A stretch of DNA of 64,000 nt from assembly GCF_022376445.1 (NCBI RefSeq), contig NW_025955022.1, positions 169,234-233,233 on the forward strand, in the 5' to 3' direction. Below the pieces are notes generated by a model. It was not told where the DNA came from, searched no databases, and saw only the letters and a program-made list of their open reading frames with translations. A program made the position numbers and the translations under genes. Position 1 is the stretch's first letter. Each line of letters begins with the position of its first letter. The stretch is from Fomitopsis serialis. Its lineage: Eukaryota > Basidiomycota > Agaricomycetes > Polyporales > Fomitopsidaceae. Shown here piece after piece: positions 1 through 10,146 of the stretch.

Positions 1-1910
1 ACGGTGTCCGCCTCGACATCTATGGCGTCCGGCTCGACCTCTCCGACGTCCAGCGCGTCGTATGCGTGAGTGATTCTGTCCTGATCCACGTCGTTCACTG
101 ACAAGCGTGCGCGCCGCAGTGTCAGCAGCCCTTCCGCGCAACCATCCACCGACGCAAGTGTGTCGTATTCTTCTGTCGCGCCCCCTCCGTCAAGCGTGTC
201 GTATTCTTCTGTCGCGCCCCCTCCGTCAAGCGACCCTGCTTCTTCCGCGTCGTCTGCTGCCTTCGCTGCCGCACCGTCTGTAACATATTCGTCCGCATCC
301 TCTGCCCCCACCCCATTCATCGCCGCGCCATCATCGTCCGACTCCGCCGACTCTGCTGCAGACGTACAGACCGTAGAAGCTGCCTCGTCTGATGCCGCGA
401 ACCCGACAACCAGGTGTGTGTTTACTACATACCCATATGCTATAGATTGCACCGCCAAGCGGTGGGTCACGAATTATGGGCCACACGTCGTGCCGCGTCA
501 AACGGTCCTGCATCCTGCCAGTCCTGCCAGAAAGCTAGGACAGGCTTTCTACAGTGAAGATTGCTCGCGCAGGGGCTCATGTGGTATAGGTGCCCGCTGC
601 TGGGAGAAGTGAGGACAGTCAGCAGGATGCCAGCACGGTATTCGGTCGACAGGCAATTATCGAGCCCTCTCCAAGCTGGAGCGGCTACCGCAAATGCTGA
701 GCAGCCCCTGTGCACGCACGAAACGGAGCCCTTGTTTGCTGTTTCCAGTGACCCTCCGCTTTGCGCTGGAATTTGTGGTATGCCTGCGCTGCGCACTAGT
801 GACTGACAATGGCATCGATAGCGACGATGATTCTGGAGCAATCGCTACTTCGGCTGGCGCGATCGTCTCGTCCACCCTTACACCCACTCTATTAGGCACC
901 ATCCCGGGGCCTGATGGGATAGGCAGCACGTCCTCTGCAGATGCCTTGCCATCACCCAGCTCTTCGGTCGGAGCCAGCAACAACACCAACTCGAGCAGCG
1001 GCACGATGAACGCCGCGGGAACAAACAGCCAAAGGTACGTGTCCCTGCATGCCGCGTCTCCGCCATTACCTCACCCCTTTCCAGTGCCGCCTCCAAACGC
1101 GGGGTCATCGCCGGTGCTGCCGTAGGCAGCACTCTCGGGCTCCTCGTTCTGATCATCGCCGTTCTCTTCTTCCTGCGCCGGCGTGCCCAGCGCTCACGCG
1201 CCACCGCCTCGCGCCCGCTGAAGAAGTACTTCAGCTCACAAGGGAGCGTGCTGGGGTGGGGTCCGGACCCATTCGACCGAAGCACGGCAATCGAGTCCGT
1301 GCGCACTGCCGCGGACGCGTTCCGTGGCCCAGGTATGATCCAGCACGTGAGCCCCGCGCCGAGCGTCTACTCGGCACGCACGATCATCCAGAACATGTCG
1401 CGCCCGCCGCAGATCCCGCCCTTCGACCAGGGCGTGGGAGACGCAGGAGGAGGAGGATTCGGGCTGGGCGACACGACGCCGCGCTCGTGGACGACGTTCC
1501 AGCAGCAGCGCTCGCCCCTGCGAAACAGCACGTCGTCGGCGGGGATGAACGCACGCTCGCCCTCCATAGCTGTGCCCCTCATGTCACTCACCGCGAGCGA
1601 CGCCTACCCGCTCTTCAGCCCGCCCGCGATGTCCGTGGTAAGCTCCGTGCCCGGCCCGACAAACTTCGACTCGAACCGCTCTTCGAAGGCTTCCTCGAGC
1701 TTCTACTACATGGGCAACGCGGACAACCCTGGTCCACCTCGTGGACGGAGCGTTGCCGACTCTGTCGACCCGTTCCGCGACTCCGTGGTGATTGGAGGTA
1801 GCAGCGGGTATGGCGGGCGGAGGCGGTCCCTCGCGGACAACGTTGATCCGTTCAAAGACACTGCGAGCACGCATTCGGGCATGTACTCGCCACCGGGGCG
1901 CGCGCTGTAG
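1..1910 (+). CDS. Ser/Pro-rich single-pass membrane protein, 5' end outside window
   Basis: Partial at the left edge. Exons read as <1-65, 120-413, about 822-1034 and 1085-1910, with the stop at 1908-1910. The first exons encode a Ser/Thr/Ala/Pro-rich stretch typical of an O-glycosylated extracellular stalk, including a perfect double copy of a 12-residue unit. The last exon begins with a basic residue and a Gly/Ala-rich membrane segment (GLLVLIIAVLFFL) followed at once by Arg-rich stop-transfer residues (RRRAQRSR). About 240 cytoplasmic residues follow, rich in Ser, Pro and Gly. They contain two related NVDPFKDT/SVDPFRDS motifs, which look like short linear repeats. The layout resembles Mid2/Wsc-type wall sensors, but no WSC or cysteine domain lies in the visible part, so the role is inference. 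The 413-822 intron is unusually long (about 408 nt), so a further small exon may be hidden there. Confidence 0.7.
160..231 (+). repeat. 36-bp tandem repeat, two copies, in coding sequence
   Basis: Two identical 36-bp units (160-195 and 196-231), each encoding VSYSSVAPPPSS, lie in the Ser-rich stalk of the membrane protein. Identity at the DNA level suggests a recent duplication and probable length polymorphism. Confidence 0.9.
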
Positions 1911-3395
1911 TAATTCAGCACGGTGTTCAGACCGAAAACATCTACGGACAACGACGCGGTAACGGCTGCATGCGAATAAACGGATCTAATCAACGACGAA
2001 ACGTTCCCTTCCCTCTCCTTCCCTCTGCACACTCTCGAGTGTTTCTGCCACAATCTCCACTTGACGCGCTCGCTCGACGCGAGCAGTGTGGGGACATGCG
2101 TCCTCCGCGAGGCGTGTTCTTCATCCTGTCTCCCCTTGGACCTTCGCTCTTCGCAGATGTATGACTGAGTTAAACCTGACCTTTGAGCTGCCGGCTGCTC
2201 TTCCGTTTCTCTCTTCTTTCGCCTTCGCTCCGGACCGGAATAAGAACTCATGTGCAGTCCACTGTATTAACACCTGTCTCTGCTTAGCTACGTAGGCGCG
2301 CCTGTCCATGTTACTGTCAGTCCTTAGTTGGTCCATAATCGATCTTTACATTAATCTCGTGTGCTCAGCGCTCCGCACTCTGACATGGACATGCGAGTGA
2401 ATGTGAATGAAGGACTACGCTACCCTTTTAAATCTCCTTTTAGCCAGCAACGGAGACTGACTGTACTCAATGGACTTCGCACGACTTCAATTTCCCTACC
2501 ATAGTCCTCTCCCCTCCGAATCTAGACAACTGCAAGCACAGTCCGCCTCTTGCCCCTCATCTGGAGCTGGGAGTGGCTCCCCGGGTTGGTCAATACTGAC
2601 CAACTGAGGCCATCGAGAATCTTTCGGACGGAAATAGTGCCAGGGACTGAGACAGCATCGATACCACTAGCAAACACACTCGTGATGCACAAGCTGCGGT
2701 TCACAGTTCACGATACGGAGTATAATGTATGTTCTTTTCATGCAGATCTTGAAGCAGAAACCCTCATTGCGCGGTCACGTGCACGGACGGTACACGGTCG
2801 CGGCGTTTGGAGCCAACACGAAGCCGAAATGTCGACGCGGTGGAGACGCCGCGTGTTCGCTAATTATAGATGGATCGACAAAGTCACAACAACTCGGAGG
2901 ATATTGGATTTGGCCAGGGACTTGCAGAACAGGAGTGAGACCACTGCAGAACGAGCAAAGCGACTGATGAACGAGCACAACAAGCATAGCGACTAAAGAG
3001 CGAGAATGAGACCACAAAACGAGCATATCGACTAAAGAACAAAGAGAACACAATACGAGATCGAGGACGTGGGATGCGAACGAGGAAAGTAGCCAGTGGA
3101 CCGATGAAGACAAGGACGGCCAGCTAGAAGCCATAACCCTCACCAGCACGCCCCATCGCCCGGTATCCTATACCCCACGCCACACACGCCTCCCCCATCC
3201 CGGAAGCAACGGATATACCCCGCCCTCATAAATCGCGCCCGAGAGCACGACACTCCCGAGCTTAACACCTTCCTGTGACAACGAGGTATACTGGATGTTC
3301 ATGCGATCCTGGGTACACTGATATGAGCCATGTTCCCCTTGGACGAGCAAATTACCGGTATGACCTTTTTTGTAGATGCCCCGAACCATACGCGA
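1911..3395. other. Intergenic, no supported gene
   Basis: An open frame on + at 2550-2996 has no recognisable domain, no clear splice context and ordinary composition. I see no RNA gene or repeat here. The region separates two converging genes and probably holds their 3' UTRs. Confidence 0.5.
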
Positions 3396-4472
3396 TTACT
3401 CGACCTCCGTTCTCGTCTCTTGTTGCTCAGCAGCAGCAGCAGCCATCTGCTCCATGTGTGCCTTCGTCTGCAACCACAGTTTATACGCCATGCGCAACAT
3501 CACCGCATATTGGTCCAGCCCACACTGGCACAGCCTCTCAGATGCGTCGTCGACCTCGAGCAGGTGGCTCTGGTACTCCTTCTCGTCCGGCATGCCCGTG
3601 TCCGCCTGATGCACCTACGATCATCCACGCAGACCATGATGCATGAGCGCCGGGAGTCACTGCAACCAGTGCGACTCACAGCATCCGCAGATATCTGCCC
3701 GATGTACCAGAATGTGAGGTATTCCCCGCCACGGTCCCCGGCCCAGACCTGGCCCTCGGGGAGTTGTCGATTCCGGGGCCCCCATGCGTGAGTCGAGATA
3801 TAGAATGGCTCCGTAGATGGGAGAGTGCCGTGCACACGCTCAGCCGGGGGAATGGGCGCGTTCGTTGGTAGGTACAGTGGCAGAAAATCGACTTGGTAGC
3901 CAGACTGCTCCAACAGAAAACGGACCACGGACGACAGAAGTGAGTATATGCACGCACCCTTTAGCACCGGTCGATCAACGCGCGACGACAACACATCGGC
4001 GCACCTCCTCGTACGCCTCTCTGAGCGCCGTCTGCTCGAGGCTCTCGCCCACGTCTTTGCGGCCCTTCGGGAGGAACCAGCCGTTGCCTCGGGGATCGTA
4101 CAGCAAGAGGACCTTGCCCGTCGCGGGCTGAAGGACGACCATGCCCGCGCCGGTCATGAAGTCGGAGCAGAACCAGTAGCTGTTGCGCACCGTGGGCGTG
4201 GAGTGCTCGGAGAGCGCGATGCCTCCGTCGGGTGGTCTGCGCGGGACAGATTCGCGCTTTCGTTGGGCGGGTCGGGCTGCAAAAGCATTGCTAGTGGGAT
4301 GAGCGGACGAGCTGGAGGCGGTGTGGCGTCGGGTCGCAGAGGCTTGGTGGGAGGAGGACGGTCCTGCGGAGCGCAACGACTCCCGTGGCTGTCTGGCGGT
4401 CGAAGAGGGAGTTGAAGTAGACGGTTGAGAACGCCCACGGATCCGAAGTGCGGAATATATGGTATCCATCAT
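3396..4472 (-). CDS. Nudix hydrolase with a Ser-rich N-terminal extension
   Basis: Three exons. Exon 1 starts at 4472 and encodes a Ser/Arg-rich low-complexity head of about 95 residues, then the Nudix fold. The Nudix box is complete: G137, E143, R151-E152 and E155-E156, followed by SGY at the start of exon 2, so an intron splits the box exactly after the paired glutamates. These residues bind the divalent metal in this family. Exon 2 gives a strand-rich stretch ending in YLTFWYIGQI. Exon 3 (about 3396-3607) ends in an acidic and Gln/Ala-rich tail. Nudix enzymes cleave nucleoside diphosphates linked to another group; the substrate (diphosphoinositol phosphates, dinucleotide polyphosphates or others) cannot be told from the box alone. 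The start could lie further downstream, since the Ser-rich head is not conserved in such enzymes. Confidence 0.85.
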
Positions 4473-4887
4473 GTCAAGGAGGCTCCTGCAGTTCCAAGTT
4501 CGGGATGATTGCCACTAGCGCGGGCACGTGCCTACCGAACGGAATGATATATGCAACTATACAACACGTCGCCTATACTGTACCGCGAAGCTACTGACCC
4601 TCACCGTCACCAGTCCACCACGTAAGTAATACATCCTTGCGCAGCCAGTGCTTGTGCCGAGTCTTGGAGTAGAGGAAGCGGGTTGCATCCTACAAGTCGC
4701 GCGATATCATACCCGTGCCAGTGCTACCCGGGGCGTGCCACTTCTACAGTTCTAGCCCAAGTCTCGGAGGGTATAACGGTATCACGTAGCATTGAGGAAA
4801 GCGAGTTGAAGCAGCCAGTCCTCGAGCGTAAGGATATAGAGTGGGAACTTGAAATGCAATCGTATCTAGAAGACGTCAGCTAGAACA
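4473..4887. other. Intergenic between two - strand genes
   Basis: About 0.4 kb, holding the 5' flank of the Nudix gene and the 3' end of the SRPBCC gene. No TATA-like motif or other feature stands out. Confidence 0.5.
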
Positions 4888-5519
4888 TCACCGCTGCAGT
4901 TGCTCTGCCCTCTTCTTCAGTCCATCCGCGACCGCCTGGAACCCCTTCATCAAACTGCCATACATGAACCACTTGATGAAGTATGCGCCGATGCCACTCA
5001 TGTCCTCGCGCGTCTCATACAAGGTCTTCCCGTCCTCGACCACACTGAGTGCTTGCCAGCGCTCGGCATTCACTAGCCACTTGGGCATGCAGTTGGCCCA
5101 TGCGATGCGGTGGTTGGTGTGATCGACAGTAGTGATTATCTCCAGTGGTTGCGACGTCGGAGAACGTGTGAAATCGGAAGAAGGTGGTATGTGGACCTCC
5201 ATCAAGAGATATGCATTCTCGCGAGCGGTCTGGTCTGGTAGTGGTTCCTTGGTCTTGCCGTCAACGATGATCTGCGCATGCCTGCGAGGACGTTAGAGCC
5301 TGGTGCGGCGCGTCTAGGTGCATGGAGCCTACACAAATTCATTCCTTAATTCGTTGTAAGCAATGCGCGATATTATCAATGTACGGGAGAAACTCACCAT
5401 TCGCCGTAGCTCTGGAAATTGCACAAGACATCCCATACTTTCTCGATGGGAGCGTCGATCACGGAAGACGCACTTAGCGTCACAACACCAGCAAATTTAG
5501 GCTCTGGTAGGTTTGTCAT
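4888..5519 (-). CDS. START/SRPBCC-fold (polyketide cyclase-like) protein
   Basis: Two exons, 5398-5519 and 4888-5281, joined by a 116-nt GT-AG intron that splits a Trp codon. The product is 171 residues. The N-terminal half carries the family signature: a strand, then SSVIDAPIEKVWDVLCNF, that is, 'APIEKVWDVL' with the conserved Trp before the helix, and YGEWH after it. The C-terminal half has a WANCMPKWL strand and a long amphipathic helix (FQAVADGLKKRAEQLQ). Members bind a hydrophobic ligand in a deep cavity, and some act as cyclases or lipid carriers. The actual ligand cannot be predicted. Length and both halves fit the family, so the model looks complete. No secretion signal is present, so a cytosolic location is likely. 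Confidence 0.85.
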
Positions 5520-6175
5520 CGGGAGAGATGTCCGTAATCAACTCGCCTATAATCAAGCGTAAGGGTCTCCCAGCATGCAAGTCGCGGTGAGAAATCGCGA
5601 AAGCGACTGGGAAGAACCCCTCGCGCGTCGCGCGACACGAACATCAACAGTTGCCTTATTTAGACGGGCACGTGGGGCGCGCGTCTTGGATCGACTCATC
5701 TGAGATGCTGCCCTCTCAGTCCTTCTAAACGGTACCTAGGCTGCGAAGGAAATGTATAGTGTACACCGCACCGAGAGGTATGCGCTTCGAATACGTATGT
5801 AGATCTCAGAAAGTACGGAATCCTGCTAGTAACCTGGCCGCCTTAGTAGCACCGGGATCGATATATATCAATATCTTCAACATCGCGTCATGGCGCCCTA
5901 CTAACTTACCCTGTTACCTATTTACAGCGATCTGTACCGAAATGTCCTTCAGCTCGGCATTACACATGCACAGCGATTCCTACTATGCATGATCAACAGC
6001 TGAGCGGGGGGATCAATCGATCCCAACTCGGGGATGCGACCATGCATAGTAGGGCTTAGCCTACTGCCGACCACAACTTGAGCGTGGGTTATAATCGTCA
6101 ATTGATATGTAAGCCTGAGCGACCGCAGTACTTCTAGCTTCAGTGCTCACGCGCACGAGTCAACTCTGGCGTGTG
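5520..6175. other. Divergent intergenic region
   Basis: Promoter space between the SRPBCC gene (-) and the peptidase gene (+). Two short AT-rich patches occur (around 5860-5890 and 5960-5990), with no open frame of note. Positions 5984-6050 contain a loose inverted repeat around TACTATGCATGATC and its partner CATGCATAGTA, which may form a stem; function unknown. Confidence 0.4.
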
Positions 6176-6184
6176 TATATATAC
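6176..6184 (+). promoter_or_regulatory. TATA-like element of the proline iminopeptidase gene
   Basis: TATATATAC lies about 41 bases upstream of the chosen ATG at 6225. It is compatible with a TATA box if the 5' UTR is very short, and it argues against using the in-frame ATG at 6171, which overlaps it. Confidence 0.45.
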
Positions 6185-6224
6185 GCACATCCCAGGTGAG
6201 CCCATCCGTATTGTTCGGTCGACT

Positions 6225-7202
6225 ATGTCGTCTGTCAGCCTAGATGGCATGGAGGGCACAGCACGCTTCCCTTACCAAAACGAGACCTATACCACCTGGT
6301 ACAAAGTCGTCGGGGATCTCCCAAACAGTGGTCACCGCCCGCTCGTCATCTTGCACGGCGGGCCCGGCATGTCGCACCATTACATGCTCCCGCACGGGCA
6401 ACTTCACGCGCTCTATGGCATCCCCGTCGTGTTCTACGACCAAGTCGGCATCGGGCAGTCGACCCATCTGCGGGACAAGCGAGCCGGGTTCTGGACCATG
6501 GAACTGTTCATGGACGAGCTTGACAACCTGCTCGCGCACTTGGGCATCCAGGGCGACTTCGACCTCCTGGGGAATTCGTGGGGCGCGATGCTTGCGGGGC
6601 ACTATGCCGCCGTGCGCCATCCCGTCGGGATGAAGCACGCCGTGATCGCGAACGGCGGCGCGTCGATGAAACTTTGGGAAACCGGCACGAAGCAGCTGCT
6701 TAAGCGTCTACAGGACGACGTCAGGGAGGTAATCGAGCGCGGGGAGCGCGAGGGGAGGCGGTATACGGAGGAGTACAAGGCCGCGATGCACGTCTTCCAG
6801 ATGAAGCATATTTGCACTGTCGATCCTTGGCCGCAAGAGCTCGTCACGTCCTTCGCTGCCACGGACGAGGATCCCACTGTGTACGGCATCATGTGAGTGT
6901 AACCTCTCAATGGGCTCGACATTGCTGAAGCTGTTGGCAACAGGATTGGCCCATCGGAGTTCAACGTCAGCGGCACGCTCAAGTCATGGTCCATCGTAGA
7001 CGAAGTGCAGAACATCACTGCGTCTACGCTCCTGATCAATGCGTACGACGATTCGGCGCAAGACATGGCGCTGATGCCGTTCTTCCTGAAGGTGAAGCAG
7101 GTCAAGTGGGTGCAGTTCGCGTATAGCTCCCACCTTCCAGCATTCGAGGAGCCCGAGAGGTACTTTGAAGTAGTCGGACGCTTCCTGACGGATTCAGCAT
7201 AG
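6225..7202 (+). CDS. Proline iminopeptidase / L-amino-acid amidase-like alpha/beta hydrolase
   Basis: Two exons (6225-6892, 6944-7202) joined by a 51-nt intron; 308 residues, normal for family S33. HGGPGMSH (oxyanion-hole motif with the HGGPG hallmark of proline iminopeptidases) is followed by YDQVGIGQS and the nucleophile elbow GNSWG (Ser118). Exon 2 supplies the other triad members: an AYDD acid (Asp258 or Asp259) and His286 in SSHLP. The enzyme would release N-terminal proline or hydrolyse amino-acid amides, most likely in the cytosol, since no signal peptide is seen. The frame is open across both exons and all catalytic residues are present, so this gene is judged intact. The start at 6225 (MSSVSLDG) was preferred to 6171 because of the TATA-like element between them. 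Confidence 0.92.
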
Positions 7203-7899
7203 TTAGTGCTTGCTTTAGGTATGAAACGGTATGAGCGAGGTATCTGCACCGCTTGACAGTCAGACTAGCGGAAACCCGTGCTCCGCTACGGACTGGAGGT
7301 TATCAATGATTGCATGCTCCCTCGGCCGCGCGTGGACTCGGAGTCTTCACAGCTATGATACACAACAGTCCTATGCCAGTACTGCTGTGCGCGAAGATGT
7401 ATACGCTGTAGTGAGTCACTACGCAAAGGCCACTCAGCCGCCTCCCTTCGGGAGTCGGCTTCGTGACCTCATTGAGCATTTTTCTGCTTGCAATAAACAT
7501 AAATGTAAATACGAATTCCGTAGCACATTTATGATCAAGTCGTCTGTTGCCCAACCTATGGCTAGTGCTAGTGAACGGGGCCAGGATGGGCACGGGTAGC
7601 ACCGCGAGTGTGCAGGTGTAGAAATCCCCTGAAGACGAGGACGCGCGTCAAGTCGAGAGCAGCGGGGACTTCTGGTATATCGAGTATACCCCGTTCGAAC
7701 GCGTGAAGACCTGCTACGTACATGCGAACTATGTAGCTACTCCGATCACGTGCAGTAGGCGCTACACCCCATATTCCGTCAGCAGGGCGCATACCGCACT
7801 CGCGACCCGCGATCTGCATACCCATACCCTGCCCGGGTTCACCGCCGGTGTCGGCGGTGGACCACTGGTTGACTTACCTCGGTGGTATCTGCGCGGGTT
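7203..7899. other. Intergenic, no supported feature
   Basis: Short open frames on both strands lack domains and splice context. A moderately AT-rich patch lies at 7480-7540. Nothing else was recognised. Confidence 0.5.
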
Positions 7900-9250
7900 T
7901 GGGCTTGTTGCCTGCACCCGCCGTCCTCCCTGTCCTCCGTCTTTGCTCCTCAGACGCCATCCTCACGCGCTCCCGCCTGCTCGCCGCTATGCCCGTACCC
8001 ACTGCGCTCTCGTCGGCTGCGTTGGCATGCGGGACACTGGCCCTGTGTGCCCGCAGTCGGCGTATTGCGCATGACCCGGCCCTGCCCTTCGCTCGCGCGC
8101 GCGCGGTCCCTTCGTCGGCGGGGTTTGCGTGCTCGTCATTCGCCCTGCGAGCTCGCGGTCGCCATGTGTGTGTCGTCTTCCGGTCGTGTGCCCACTCGCC
8201 CGACCGATTGTGTGACCGCTCGCCCGCCCACTCGTCTGCCTGCGTGCGCGTTCATCGGCCGTGTCTGCGTACTGGGCATTCGCCCTCCACGCTCGCGGTC
8301 GGTGTGTTGCGTGTGCGCCGGCCTGCCCAACAACGTTGCCATTGCTGGTCTTTTTCTCAGCACGTGGGGTCTGCCCACCATCTGCTCGCTCGCGTCCACA
8401 CCCACTCGATTCCGTACTCACCCTCCACCCATCCTCCTCGCCGCTATGCTCGCACCTGTGGTCCGCTCATCGGCCACGCATGCACAGGGGACCTCTGCCC
8501 TGCGTGCTAGTGGTCGGTGGTGTTGCCGTGCGCCCACTGTCTACTTGCCCTTACGCATTCTTCACTCACACGCGGGTGGTCCATTCATCGGTCGTGTTTG
8601 CGTGACGTGCATTCGCCCGGTGCGCTCTGACGTGCGCGCCGTCACCTACCGTGCTTCACGTCGCCGCGCCCTGTGACTGCAGTCAGCGCGCTCGCTCGCG
8701 TGCGTCTGCACTCACCTTTCCCCGATGCCCTTCTTTAGCTCTCGCGCATGCCATCCGTTCATCGGCTGTGTCTGCACGCAGGGCATTGGCCCTGCATGCT
8801 CGTGGTCATTGTGCGTCTTGTGCCCGTGCTGTTCAAGTTTGTGTTGCTGCACGTCACGCCCGCCAGCCCCTCGCCCTCGCCCTCGCTGTGCATGTCGTGG
8901 CCCACTTGTCTACCCGCTCGCATGCCTGCGTACGCGTTCGTCGGCCGCGTCTGCGTGCACTGGATGTTCGCCCACCGCGCTCACGGGCGGCAGTGGACGT
9001 GTGCGCTGTCGCCTGCCACCCGCCCGCCCGCTCTCCCGCCCGCCCGCTCTCCCGCCCGCTCTCCCGCCCATCCACTTGCTTGCACATCCAATTGCCCGTC
9101 CACGTGTGCTCACCTGCGCACCAGCTCGCCCGCCTGTCCACTGGCTCCACGCGTGTTCGTCGGCCGTGTCTGCGTGCTGGGCATTCGCCCGGCGTGCTCG
9201 CGCTCGGCGTGCGCATCGCGTTCAATGTCACCACGGTGACTGCACCCTGA
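7900..9250. repeat. C-rich field of degenerate interspersed repeats
   Basis: The + strand is strongly C-rich and purine-poor, and is open in several frames at once, which argues against coding. A roughly 50-bp motif recurs at about eight places (near 8010, 8115, 8250, 8467, 8583, 8757, 8936 and 9153). Its core reads roughly TTCATCGGCCGTGTCTGCG, then GGGCATTCGCCC, then CTCGCGGTCGG. Spacing is irregular (about 105-217 bp), so this is a decayed minisatellite-like field rather than a clean tandem array. Inside it, 9018-9070 is a short true tandem of CCCGCCCGCTCT-type units. Both flanks (7203-7899, 9251-10146) lack the motif. Confidence 0.7.
9018..9070. repeat. Short tandem repeat of CTCCCGCCCG-type units
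   Basis: Three to four imperfect copies of a 12-16 bp CCCGCCCGCTCTC unit sit inside the larger C-rich field. Confidence 0.75.
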
Positions 9251-10146
9251 GGAAGGTCAACTCCGGTGCTTCAGACCACTGGGAAGAAAGACGTACATTC
9301 TGGCTACTTCCCTCTAATCTGTATGCGGGAGCCTGCATCTCGGACGACCTAGCCTGCTTGTGTGTCCTGTCATCCGGTCGCTCAAGCGCTCACTAAGAGG
9401 ATAGTACAGTGTGAGAATATGACTGGCATACCCTTGGCCTTCAATACTTCAATCCCTAGTCGGGCTCATCATCTCCTGCGCTTGACGATCCTCACGCCGA
9501 CGCGCACTCCATGGAGTCTTGACAGGCGGTGGTATAGCTGCCATTTGTGCCGAGTTATTGTGGCGAAGGCGGGCAAAGGACGGCAGTGTAGCGGCATAAG
9601 TAAATTCAAGCCATCTGCATGGATATGGAAAAAGTGTCCGCTGTGCAGAACGTGTGGAGCGAGGGCCTCCGAGCTTGCAGAGGAGGAACGCACAGTGGCT
9701 GAGGGCGCCGCGTCAGACTCAAGAGGTCGGGCAGCGCTCGGTGTTCGTCTCTCAGCCAATGAGATGTCATCTTTGTCTCGTCCAATTGTCTGCCGTGTGA
9801 AAATTATCGACGCCTCTTGTAGAGTAGATGTAGAGTAGATTGTAGAGTAGATGTAGTCAGGATCGCAGCACGCTGCGAGTACTAGTGGGTGGGACTGGTA
9901 ACGGCATCGTTCTGCCTCAACGCTATCGTGCAAAAGTGTCGGTGCGATTGTGTACACTCACGCTGATAGAGCACAATTTACCTTCTCTGTCACCGGCGTA
10001 CTGGTTCGTAGCAGCTGACCCACAGGATTCAGCATTGCATGGGAACACGAGCGATAAGGACCCTGCACGCCAGCCGCCAGGGCCATAGATAGATGCGACT
10101 GCCATTGGGTTGGACAGGCTCTACCTGCTCTCGGGGTTAGGTCAGT
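9251..10146. other. Intergenic upstream of the alcohol oxidase gene
   Basis: No supported gene. A small tandem of TGTAGAGTAGAT-like units lies at 9818-9855. The rest is presumably the promoter region of the + strand oxidase gene starting at 10147. Confidence 0.5.

Noticed and set aside
7848..9396. Long open frames on + (220-264 codons) across 7.85-9.4 kb
   Set aside because: Three frames are open at the same time because the strand is C-rich and stop-poor; the translations are Arg/Cys/Ala low complexity without domains.
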